DNA of 6,964 nt. Origin: Candidatus Pullichristensenella stercoripullorum (lineage in GTDB: Bacteria; Bacillota; Clostridia; Christensenellales; Aristaeellaceae). Positions 1-5,831 of the stretch are shown here, one piece after another. A program made the position numbers and the translations under genes. Position 1 is the first letter of the stretch, and each line of letters starts with the position of its first letter. The notes below the pieces were generated by a model. It searched no databases, was not told the origin of the DNA, and saw only the letters and a program-made list of their open reading frames with translations. The DNA lies in contig DVGE01000039.1 of assembly GCA_018712885.1 (NCBI GenBank), positions 1-6,964 of the forward strand, in the 5' to 3' direction.

Positions 1-18
1 GGAAAGGAGAAGATCATC

Positions 19-561
19 ATGCGTTACGATTCGGACGAGATGGAGCGGCAGGCCATTCTGGCCACCGCCGCGCGCATGTGCGCCGCCGCGCGCACCGCGC
101 CCAAGGCCAAGGGCGTGGACAACATACTGACCATGGTCTTGACCGGCGAGGAGAAAAAGGCGCTCGCGGAGAAGATGCGCGAAGTCGCCGCCACGGGCAA
201 CCCCGCCGTGCAGTTCTTCCTGCGCGACGCGGACAATGTGGATACGGCGCAGGCCCTCGTGCTCATCGGCGCAAAACCGGCGCGCGCGGGGCTGACGGTG
301 TGCGGCTTCTGCGGCTTTGACAGCTGCGCCTCCGCCGACGCATCCGGGGCGCGCTGCGCCTTCAACATGATCGACCTGGGCATCGCCGTGGGCAGCGCCG
401 CGGCCGCGGCCGCGGACGACCGCGTGGACAGCCGCGTGCTCTACTCGGCGGGCAAGGCCGCGCAGCTGATGCAGTACGAGGATTTCGACGTCGTCTGGCT
501 GGCCATCCCCATCGCCGCCTACGGCAAGAGCCCCTTCTTCGACCGCAAGCCGAAAAAATAG
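19..561 (+). CDS. DUF2148 domain protein, putative Fe-S (ferredoxin-like) protein
   Basis: A 180-residue protein of the DUF2148 family, whose members are annotated as ferredoxin-domain proteins of unknown function in anaerobic bacteria and archaea. The N-terminal segment around residues 22-36 (ART-APKAKGVDNI) and the C-terminal SPFFDR segment (171-176) are typical of the family. Four cysteines, C95, C98, C103 and C113, form a CxxC-x4-C-x9-C cluster that could bind an iron-sulfur centre; a fifth, C21, lies outside it. No signal peptide or membrane segment is visible, so it is probably cytoplasmic. Length matches the family. The start is supported by GGAAAGGAG at positions 1-9, nine bases upstream of ATG. 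Its promoter lies outside the window. The following promoter at 612-620 suggests the next gene is transcribed separately. The biochemical role is unknown; the family call is firm and the cluster is inferred from cysteine spacing. Confidence 0.87.
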   Translation: MRYDSDEMERQAILATAARMCAAARTAPKAKGVDNILTMVLTGEEKKALAEKMREVAATGNPAVQFFLRDADNVDTAQALVLIGAKPARAGLTVCGFCGFDSCASADASGARCAFNMIDLGIAVGSAAAAAADDRVDSRVLYSAGKAAQLMQYEDFDVVWLAIPIAAYGKSPFFDRKPKK

Positions 562-611
562 CGCGTTGATAAAACGTTGAAGGCGGCGGGCTATACTTGT
601 TTCCCGAAATG

Positions 612-620
612 TGGTATACT
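612..620 (+). promoter_or_regulatory. Extended -10 promoter for the TVP38-like gene and fhs
   Basis: TGGTATACT carries a near-consensus -10 hexamer (TATACT, 615-620) preceded by TG one base upstream, the extended -10 arrangement of sigma-A type promoters. No good -35 box sits at the usual 16-18 base spacing, which extended -10 promoters can tolerate. Transcription would begin near 627, about 40 bases before the ATG at 667. An identical hexamer lies at 592-597, with TTGATA at 566-571 but a 20-base spacer, so it is the weaker candidate. Identified by eye from consensus only. Confidence 0.5.
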
Positions 621-666
621 AAACGTGCGCGCCTTTCGGGGCGGCGCGGTTTGAGGGAGACAGTGT

Positions 667-1377
667 ATGAAACGCAAACGCGAACGGGCGCAGCTGACCG
701 AGGCGCACAAAAAGAAGATATACCTTTTCGCCATCGTCGTAGCGCTTCTCTTCATCGCTGCGGTCGGCTATCTGGTGGGCAAGCCGATGGTCGAGTTCGT
801 GCGGGAGCCGGAGCGCTTCCGCGCTTGGGTGGATTCCTCCGGCTTTGTGAGCCGCGTGATCTTCGTGGGCATGGTCGTCTTTCAGCTCGTCATCGCCCTC
901 ATTCCCGGCGAACCCCTGGAGATGGGCGCGGGCTATGCCTTTGGAGCTGTGGAAGGCACCATCCTCTGCATCGCCGGCTGCGTCGTCGGCAGCGCGCTGG
1001 TCTTCCTTTTCGTGCGTCGCTTTGGCGTGAAGCTGGTGGAGGTGTTCTTCCCCCGCGAAAAGATACGGTCTCTGCGCTTTTTGCAGGATTCGCGGCGGCT
1101 GAACCTGCTCACGTTCATCGTCTTTTTCATCCCCGGCACGCCGAAAGACCTGCTTTCCTATTTTATCGGCCTTACCGACATGAAACTGGGCACATGGCTT
1201 CTCATCACCGCCGTGGCCCGCATCCCCTCGATCGTCACCTCGACCGTTACCGGCGACGCGCTGGGGCTCAAGAACTACCAGTTCGCCATCATCGCCTTCG
1301 GTGCGACGCTGCTCTTGAGTCTCGTCGGCATCCTTGTCTACCGCCGCCTCAGCGCGCGGCGGCATCCCAACGGCTAA
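667..1377 (+). CDS. TVP38/TMEM64 (VTT/DedA-like) family membrane protein
   Basis: A 236-residue integral membrane protein. A basic N-terminal tail (residues 1-17) is followed by hydrophobic segments at roughly 18-38, 62-80, 92-116, 145-168, 175-195 and 205-225, ending in an Arg-rich tail. The segment at 79-93, with IPGEPLEMGAGYAFG, and the later IPGTPKD (155-161) match the conserved re-entrant-loop regions of the VTT/SNARE-associated domain of TVP38/TMEM64 proteins. Relatives include DedA proteins and eukaryotic TMEM41B/VMP1; several members act in lipid scrambling or membrane homeostasis, but the substrate here cannot be read from sequence. The start is set by GAGGGAG at 653-659, seven bases before ATG. 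It has its own extended -10 promoter and ends 11 bases before fhs, so the two are probably cotranscribed. No functional link to one-carbon metabolism is evident. Confidence 0.85.
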   Translation: MKRKRERAQLTEAHKKKIYLFAIVVALLFIAAVGYLVGKPMVEFVREPERFRAWVDSSGFVSRVIFVGMVVFQLVIALIPGEPLEMGAGYAFGAVEGTILCIAGCVVGSALVFLFVRRFGVKLVEVFFPREKIRSLRFLQDSRRLNLLTFIVFFIPGTPKDLLSYFIGLTDMKLGTWLLITAVARIPSIVTSTVTGDALGLKNYQFAIIAFGATLLLSLVGILVYRRLSARRHPNG

Positions 1378-1384
1378 GGAGGGG
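1376..1384 (+). promoter_or_regulatory. Ribosome binding site that fixes the fhs start
   Basis: AAGGAGGGG overlaps the stop codon of the membrane-protein gene and places AGGAGG six bases before ATG 1389. This near-perfect site decides the fhs start. The reading frame stays open upstream to 597, but those 264 extra codons lie over the preceding gene in another frame and resemble no fhs N-terminus. The overlap with the upstream stop suggests translational coupling. Confidence 0.8.
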
Positions 1385-1388
1385 TCTT

Positions 1389-3053
1389 ATGCTCAGCGAC
1401 ATCCAGATTGCCCAACAGACCGAGATGTGGCACATCCGCAGGGTCGCCGAACGCGCGGGCGTGGCGGAGAAGTACCTCGAACAGTATGGAAACTACAAGG
1501 CCAAGATCGACCTTTCCCTTTTGAGCGAGCCGCAGCCGGACGGCAAGCTCGTGCTCGTCACCGCCATTACCCCTACGCCGGCGGGCGAGGGCAAGACCAC
1601 CACCACCGTCGGCCTTGCCGATGCCCTGCGGCGCATCGGCAAAAACAGCGTCGTCGCCCTGCGCGAACCGTCGCTCGGCCCGGTGTTCGGCGTCAAGGGC
1701 GGCGCGGCGGGCGGCGGCTACGCGCAGGTGGTGCCCATGGAGGACATCAACCTCCACTTCACCGGCGATTTCCACGCCATCGGCGCGGCCAACAACCTCC
1801 TGGCCGCCATGCTGGACAACCACATCTATCAGGGCAACGCCCTGCGCATCGACCCGCGCCGCATCACATGGAAGCGCTGCGTGGATATGAACGACCGCCA
1901 GCTGCGCTTCGTGGTGGACGGTCTCGGCGGCCGCGTCAACGGCACGCCCCGCGAGGACGGCTACGACATCACCGTCGCCAGCGAGATCATGGCCGTGCTC
2001 TGCCTTGCCACCAGCATCGCCGACTTGAAAGAGCGCCTTTCGCGCATCATCGTCGGCTATACCTACGACGAACAGCCCGTCACCGCCGGCGACCTCAAGG
2101 CCGCGGGGGCGATGGCGGCGCTTTTGAAGGACGCGCTCAAGCCCAATCTGGTGCAGACGCTGGAACACACCCCGGCGCTCATCCACGGCGGTCCCTTTGC
2201 CAACATCGCCCACGGCTGCAACAGCGTGCTGGCCACGCGCATGGCCTTGAAACTGGGCGACTACGCCGTCACCGAGGCCGGCTTCGGCGCGGACCTCGGC
2301 GCGGAAAAGTTCCTCGACATCAAGTGCCGCATGGCCGGCCTGCGCCCCGCGGCGGTGGTCGTGGTGGCCACGGTGCGGGCGCTGAAGCTGCACGGCGGCC
2401 TGAAAAAGGACGAGCTGAAAAATGAAGACCTCGCGGCGCTGGAAAAGGGTCTGCCGAACCTGCTGCGCCACGTGTCCAACATCACAAACGTCTACGGCCT
2501 GCCCTGCGTGGTGGCCATCAACCGCTTCCCGGACGACACCGAGGCGGAACTGAAACTGGTCGAAGAAAAGTGCCGCGCGCTGGGCGTGAACGTGGCCCTC
2601 TCCGAGGTCTGGGCCAAGGGCGGCGAAGGCGGCGTGGCGCTGGCCGAGGAAGTGGTGCGCCTCTGCGAGGCGGAAAACCGCTTCCAGTACAGCTACGACC
2701 TTTCCATGACCATCGAGGAAAAGCTGGGTGCCATCGCCCGCCGCGTCTATGGCGGCGCGGGCGCGGAATTGCTGCCCGCGGCGAAAAAGCAGGCGCGCCA
2801 GCTCACGGAACTGGGCTTTGGCGGCCTCCCCGTCTGCGTGGCCAAGACGCAATACAGCTTTTCCGACGACCCGAAGAAGCTGGGCGCGCCGGAGAACTTC
2901 ACCATCACCGTGCGCAACCTGCGCGTCTCGGCGGGCGCGGGCTTCATCGTCGCCCTCACCGGCGACATCATGACCATGCCCGGCCTGCCCAAAGTTCCCG
3001 CCGCGGAGAACATCGACGTGGACGAAACGGGCAGGATCACGGGGCTGTTCTAA
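1389..3053 (+). CDS. fhs: Formate--tetrahydrofolate ligase
   Basis: A 554-residue formyltetrahydrofolate synthetase (EC 6.3.4.3), close to the usual 555-560. It joins formate to tetrahydrofolate using ATP, giving 10-formyl-THF for purine and formyl-methionine synthesis, and in acetogens it is the second step of the Wood-Ljungdahl methyl branch. A P-loop, TPAGEGKTTT, spans residues 63-72. EPSLGPVFG-VKGGAAGGGY (93-111) contains one family signature, and VATVRALKLHGG (326-337) is the other. The N-terminus, beginning MLSDIQIAQ, is characteristic of the family, and the C-terminal PxAENIDVD region is intact, so the gene appears complete and functional. It is an ATP-dependent cytoplasmic enzyme, normally a homotetramer. 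No other folate-pathway gene (folD, fchA, metF) lies beside it, so the window does not distinguish acetogenic from biosynthetic use. It is probably cotranscribed with the preceding membrane-protein gene. Confidence 0.98.
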   Translation: MLSDIQIAQQTEMWHIRRVAERAGVAEKYLEQYGNYKAKIDLSLLSEPQPDGKLVLVTAITPTPAGEGKTTTTVGLADALRRIGKNSVVALREPSLGPVFGVKGGAAGGGYAQVVPMEDINLHFTGDFHAIGAANNLLAAMLDNHIYQGNALRIDPRRITWKRCVDMNDRQLRFVVDGLGGRVNGTPREDGYDITVASEIMAVLCLATSIADLKERLSRIIVGYTYDEQPVTAGDLKAAGAMAALLKDALKPNLVQTLEHTPALIHGGPFANIAHGCNSVLATRMALKLGDYAVTEAGFGADLGAEKFLDIKCRMAGLRPAAVVVVATVRALKLHGGLKKDELKNEDLAALEKGLPNLLRHVSNITNVYGLPCVVAINRFPDDTEAELKLVEEKCRALGVNVALSEVWAKGGEGGVALAEEVVRLCEAENRFQYSYDLSMTIEEKLGAIARRVYGGAGAELLPAAKKQARQLTELGFGGLPVCVAKTQYSFSDDPKKLGAPENFTITVRNLRVSAGAGFIVALTGDIMTMPGLPKVPAAENIDVDETGRITGLF

Positions 3054-3069
3054 AAATGCATCGTATATT

Positions 3070-3102
3070 GCGGAAGCCGCGAACGCCTGTCGCGGCTTCC
3101 GC
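3070..3102 (+). terminator. Perfect stem-loop after fhs, probable terminator
   Basis: A 13-bp perfect inverted repeat (3070-3082 with 3090-3102) encloses a 7-base loop (3083-3089). It starts 17 bases after the fhs stop. The stem is GC-rich, but the + strand downstream is GCATATCTTCCC, not a run of T, so intrinsic termination may be partial. It could equally stabilise the fhs mRNA 3' end. Pairing was checked base by base; the function is inferred from position. Confidence 0.6.
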
Positions 3103-3130
3103 GCATATCTTCCCGGAAAGGCTGGTGAAC

Positions 3131-3340
3131 ATGGGGACGAATTTTAGAGATTACCTCAACAAGCAACTGCGCGACCTGACATTCAAGGCGGAATACGACG
3201 CGCTGGAACCGGAGTTCGCCATTCGCCAGGCCATCATCGACGCACGCGAGGCAGGCAGGTCGGGGCAAATGGCACGTGATGCGTCCGCGCCGTCCGTCGC
3301 GGCGGATACAATAAACAAAGACGCCCCGCATCCGACGTAA
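3131..3340 (+). CDS. Truncated XRE/HigA-type antitoxin remnant (small ORF)
   Basis: A 69-residue ORF. Residues 1-42 (starting MGTNFRDYLNKQL, then FKAEYDALEPEFAI and AIIDARE) resemble the N-terminus of XRE-family antitoxin/regulator proteins of the HigA type. In those proteins this region is followed by a helix-turn-helix starting near GLTQxxLA and a total length of about 90-110 residues. Here the sequence continues as AGRSGQMARDAS and then shows no recognisable helix-turn-helix; it ends with a stop at 3338-3340 inside the loop of the terminator serving the opposing operon. A good SD (GGAAAGG, 3115-3121) sits nine bases before ATG, so it may still be translated. No toxin gene (RelE/HigB type) is adjacent. 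The most likely reading is a decayed, DNA-binding-deficient remnant; a short functional protein is not excluded. The family assignment rests on recall of N-terminal similarity only. Confidence 0.6.
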   Translation: MGTNFRDYLNKQLRDLTFKAEYDALEPEFAIRQAIIDAREAGRSGQMARDASAPSVAADTINKDAPHPT

Positions 3341-3358
3341 ATTCGGACGCGGGGCGTC
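3320..3358 (-). terminator. Intrinsic terminator of the murein-peptide operon
   Basis: A 16-bp inverted repeat (3320-3335 with 3343-3358) with one mismatch encloses a 7-base loop (3336-3342). Read on the - strand, the GC-rich stem is followed by TTTGTTTATTG (3319 down to 3309), a T-rich tail suited to rho-independent termination. It lies 17 bases beyond the stop of the M55 peptidase gene, the last gene of the operon. On the + strand the tail is only TCTCTATG, so termination from the left should be weaker, although the hairpin could act in both directions between the convergent units. Confidence 0.85.
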
Positions 3359-3375
3359 TCTATGCGTGTACAGGC

Positions 3376-4182
3376 TCAATCGCTGAGCACGAAGTGGCAG
3401 AAGCGCAGCACCTCGTACCAGTCGTCGCTGTCGAAGCAGACGAACTTGCCGTCCTTGAGCGACGCGCCGGGGTAAAAGCTCCTGGAGTAGGCCACGTGGT
3501 GCTTGATGAAATCCACCTCGATGTGGAAGTGCTCCGGCATCGGCACCTTGCACTGGGCGGCGTTTTGCACGGCTTTGGCGGCGGCGGCCTCGATGCGTTC
3601 TACGGCCTCGTCCGGGTGGATGGAAGTCACGCCGTTGCCGCGCCCTTCGTTGACCGGCACGGTGGTGATGGCGGGGATGAGCCCGCGGGCAAAGTCGCAC
3701 AGCGCCTTATCGCCGGTGATGAGCGCCACGGGCACGCCGTAGTAGCCGGCGGTGTAGGCGTTGAGCAAAAATTCGCTGCACATTGTGCCGTTGAGGGTCA
3801 CGTGGTCGTTTTTGAGGTTCATCGTGTGGCTGAGGGGGTTGCCAGGGCAGCCCGCCCAGGCATGGTAGCCGGTGAAAAATACGGCGTCGAAATGCTCCTG
3901 GTCAAGCCCCGTCATCATCGAGAGCGGGTCGCCGGACCAGGCGCGATGGATGCGCGCGCCGCGCGGCAGCACGGTGGGGTCGATATTGCGGGCAGAATCA
4001 TGCGCATCCTTGACCAGCACGCCCTCCGCGCCGGCGGAGAGCGCGCCGCGGCAGGCGGCGGCCACTTCGCGGCTCATCTGCTTCTGGTAGGGGGCGTAGT
4101 CCATGGGCGTGGAGCGCTCCGTCTCCGGCCAGGCGACGATGCCGCAGGTGCCCTCCATATCGGCGCTCAAAAATACCTTCAT
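3376..4182 (-). CDS. dppA: M55 family D-aminopeptidase (DppA-like)
   Basis: A 268-residue zinc peptidase of family M55, the usual length (about 270). B. subtilis DppA, the type member, is a decameric cytoplasmic D-stereospecific aminopeptidase acting on peptides such as D-Ala-D-Ala. The metal ligands are all present: SADMEG gives D8 and E10, KDAHDS gives H61, GYHA gives H107, and CSEF gives E137, matching DppA D8, E10, H60, H104 and E133. H119 corresponds to the catalytic His115. No signal peptide is visible. The start ATG at 4182 has AAAGGA at 4192-4197, nine bases upstream. It is the last gene of the operon, 24 bases after the NlpC/P60 gene and followed by a strong terminator. It would release D-amino acids from imported cell-wall peptides. 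The symbol is given by homology; substrate preference is untested. Confidence 0.93.
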   Translation of the reverse strand: MKVFLSADMEGTCGIVAWPETERSTPMDYAPYQKQMSREVAAACRGALSAGAEGVLVKDAHDSARNIDPTVLPRGARIHRAWSGDPLSMMTGLDQEHFDAVFFTGYHAWAGCPGNPLSHTMNLKNDHVTLNGTMCSEFLLNAYTAGYYGVPVALITGDKALCDFARGLIPAITTVPVNEGRGNGVTSIHPDEAVERIEAAAAKAVQNAAQCKVPMPEHFHIEVDFIKHHVAYSRSFYPGASLKDGKFVCFDSDDWYEVLRFCHFVLSD

Positions 4183-4206
4183 TCGTATCCGTCCTTTCGG
4201 GAATGT

Positions 4207-5025
4207 CTAGAAATAGCTGCCCACGGCGCTGAGCTTTTCGGCCAGGTCGGCACGGAAGTCCTCCGCGTCGGGGTCTAGGCTGTTGATGGTGAAGCCGTCG
4301 TCGCCAGCGCGTCCGGTGGAGTGGCAGTAGCGCCCCTCGCCCAGGTACACGGCCACGTGGCCGGGGAAGAAGAGCAGGTCGCCCCTGCGCATGCGCTCGC
4401 GTGGTATCTCGTGGATGGGGAAGCCCTCGACGATGTTGGCGTCGCGGTAGATGAGTATGCCGCAAAGCATGTAGGCCATGGAAGCCAGCCCCGAGCAGTC
4501 GATGCCCAGGGGAGACTTGCCGCCCCAGCGGTAGTGCGTGCCGCGATAGAGCATGGCGGCCTCGGCAATGGCGCGCCGCAACCCGGCCTCGTCTTCGCAG
4601 CAGGGGGCGGTGTAGTGCTCGCCGAGGATGGACGCCTGCGCGTAGCCCTCGCGCCCATCGGCCAAAATCACCTTCTGCCAGCCGCTCTCTGCCTCGCCGC
4701 GAACGCCCAACACCGCGCCGCGCGTCACGCCTTGCAAAAACAGTCCCTGTACCTTGGGCAATGAAAGCACGTCGCAACAGTTCTTGTTGCGTACCACGCG
4801 CTTGGGCAGCATTTCCCACGCCCGCGCCGCCTCGTCGCCGACGATGAGCTGCTCTTTGGGCGCGTAGCCCTCGTAGCGGTAGTGCGTGCGCACCCTGACC
4901 CAGCCGGCGGCGGCCTCTTCGAGGATATCCACCACCATGCCGTACAAAACTTCATCCGCCAGCGTGCTTTCCCACTTGGGCTCCGCCTTCAGCGGGCAGA
5001 CGGCGGCATTGACGATCGCTTTCAC
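4207..5025 (-). CDS. ykfC: SH3-NlpC/P60 gamma-D-glutamyl-diamino acid endopeptidase (YkfC-like)
   Basis: A 272-residue cysteine peptidase. Two bacterial SH3-like segments (about residues 15-62 and 85-135) precede an NlpC/P60 domain (about 150-272). The catalytic residues are C177 in GIDCSG, H223 in GHVAVYLG and H235. Y165 and W167 in YRWGG, and D195, sit at the spacing of the substrate-contacting Tyr226, Trp228 and Asp256 of B. cereus YkfC, and the C177/D195 and H223/H235 intervals match that enzyme. YkfC cuts the gamma-D-Glu-diamino acid bond of free murein peptides carrying an N-terminal L-Ala. No signal peptide is visible, as in cytoplasmic recycling enzymes rather than secreted autolysins. 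It starts with GTG (5025-5023), supported by AAGGAG at 5034-5039 eight bases away. The GTG shares four bases with the upstream TGA stop, indicating translational coupling. The symbol is given by homology and context. Confidence 0.9.
   Translation of the reverse strand: MKAIVNAAVCPLKAEPKWESTLADEVLYGMVVDILEEAAAGWVRVRTHYRYEGYAPKEQLIVGDEAARAWEMLPKRVVRNKNCCDVLSLPKVQGLFLQGVTRGAVLGVRGEAESGWQKVILADGREGYAQASILGEHYTAPCCEDEAGLRRAIAEAAMLYRGTHYRWGGKSPLGIDCSGLASMAYMLCGILIYRDANIVEGFPIHEIPRERMRRGDLLFFPGHVAVYLGEGRYCHSTGRAGDDGFTINSLDPDAEDFRADLAEKLSAVGSYF
5022..5025 (-). promoter_or_regulatory. GTGA start/stop overlap coupling two operon genes
   Basis: Read on the - strand, GTGA contains both the GTG start of the YkfC-like gene and the TGA stop of the serine hydrolase gene. 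With an SD (AAGGAG, 5034-5039) inside the upstream coding region, this is the classic layout for translational coupling, implying that the two enzymes are made in fixed proportion. Confidence 0.7.
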
Positions 5026-5828
5026 GCGCGTTTCTCCTTCATAAAGTCATAGACGAGGCGCGAGACGCGGCCGATGAGCCGCGCCTGCTCCGGCTGTCCG
5101 TCCAAGGACGGGCCGTCCCAGGTAAAGACGCCGAGGAAGTAGGGCCGCCCTTTCAGGAAGAACACCCCCGCGTCGTGCGTCAGGTGATCCAACCCGCCGG
5201 GCTTGTGCCAGACCGTTACCGCGTCTGGGATATAGCGCTGCAATTCGTCGAACGAGCGCACGCGGGAGAGAAAGTCCGCCGCCACGGCGCGCAGTTCTTC
5301 GCTCAAAATCTCCCCGCGGTAGAGCATTTCGTAGAGGCGGAACTGGTCGAGGGCGGAGGTGTAGTTGTTGCGCCCCTCTCGGACCGCCGTCCAGTCGAGC
5401 ATCTTGCGCTGGCAGGCGGTATTTTCAAGCCCCAGCCGCGCGCAATATGCGTTGATATGCTCGTAGCCCAGCGTGGAGATGACGGCGTTGGTGGCGGTGT
5501 TGTCGCTCAAAACGATCATCCAGTAGAGCATCTCCCACAAAGAACAGCCGTCCTGCCGGTATTCCGGCTCGAACACGCGCGTGTCCTCGCGGAAGTCCTC
5601 CGGGGCGATGGAAATGTGCGTATCCAGCGCCAGCTTTCCGGCCATGACATCTTCCAGCGCGCAAAAGAGCAGCGCTACCTTGATCGTCGAAGCCGAAACC
5701 ACTCGCGTTTCGGCGCGCAGCGAGGCGACGACTTCGCCTGTGGTCAGATCGACAGCGTGCAGAGCGCTTTTCGCAGGAAAGGCGTCGAGGATGGCCGCGA
5801 GTTTTGCCTGCAAATCAGCGTTGCCCAT
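5022..5828 (-). CDS. Class A beta-lactamase-fold serine hydrolase, no visible signal peptide
   Basis: A 268-residue protein of the beta-lactamase2 / class A-like serine hydrolase type. The three active-site motifs are in order: S47-TIK (SxxK, nucleophile S47 and K50), S108-D-N and K209-P-G (KxG). Where class A beta-lactamases carry the omega-loop RxExxLN with catalytic Glu166, this protein has RKMLD (141-145) followed by REGRNNYTS. The deacylating glutamate therefore appears absent, and true beta-lactamase activity is unlikely. No signal peptide is visible: the N-terminus MGNADLQAKLAAIL is an amphipathic helix. This is unlike secreted beta-lactamases and places it in the cytoplasm with the other operon enzymes. 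The start ATG at 5828 has GGGGAGG at 5837-5843, eight bases away and inside the end of the LD-carboxypeptidase gene; the gap between the two genes is three bases. A role as a peptidase or amidase on D-amino acid containing murein peptides is inferred from context. It could instead sense or bind them. Confidence 0.85.
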   Translation of the reverse strand: MGNADLQAKLAAILDAFPAKSALHAVDLTTGEVVASLRAETRVVSASTIKVALLFCALEDVMAGKLALDTHISIAPEDFREDTRVFEPEYRQDGCSLWEMLYWMIVLSDNTATNAVISTLGYEHINAYCARLGLENTACQRKMLDWTAVREGRNNYTSALDQFRLYEMLYRGEILSEELRAVAADFLSRVRSFDELQRYIPDAVTVWHKPGGLDHLTHDAGVFFLKGRPYFLGVFTWDGPSLDGQPEQARLIGRVSRLVYDFMKEKRA

Positions 5829-5831
5829 CGC

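Noticed and set aside
597..1388. N-terminal extension of the fhs reading frame, giving an 818-residue ORF from 597
   Set aside because: The 264 extra codons overlap the membrane-protein gene in another frame, are Arg/His/Gly-rich low-complexity translation typical of a GC-rich shadow frame, and resemble no fhs N-terminus. A strong SD sits just before ATG 1389, giving the family's normal length.
1374..2852. 492-residue open frame on the - strand opposite fhs
   Set aside because: Its composition (Ala/Gly/His/Arg/Val-rich, no domain recognised) fits the antisense shadow of a high-GC3 gene, and fhs is unambiguous.
3064..3069. TATATT as a -10 box for the small antitoxin-like ORF
   Set aside because: No -35-like element lies at suitable spacing, since the region upstream is GC-rich fhs coding sequence, and the perfect hairpin would lie between it and the ORF.
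3394..4278. 294-residue + strand open frame opposite the M55 peptidase gene
   Set aside because: It is the complement of a gene with all metal ligands intact, and no motif is visible in the translation.
5022..5828. Antibiotic-resistance beta-lactamase
   Set aside because: The fold motifs are present, but there is no signal peptide and no ExxLN motif with the deacylating glutamate, and the gene sits in a murein-peptide operon. It is reported as a serine hydrolase instead.
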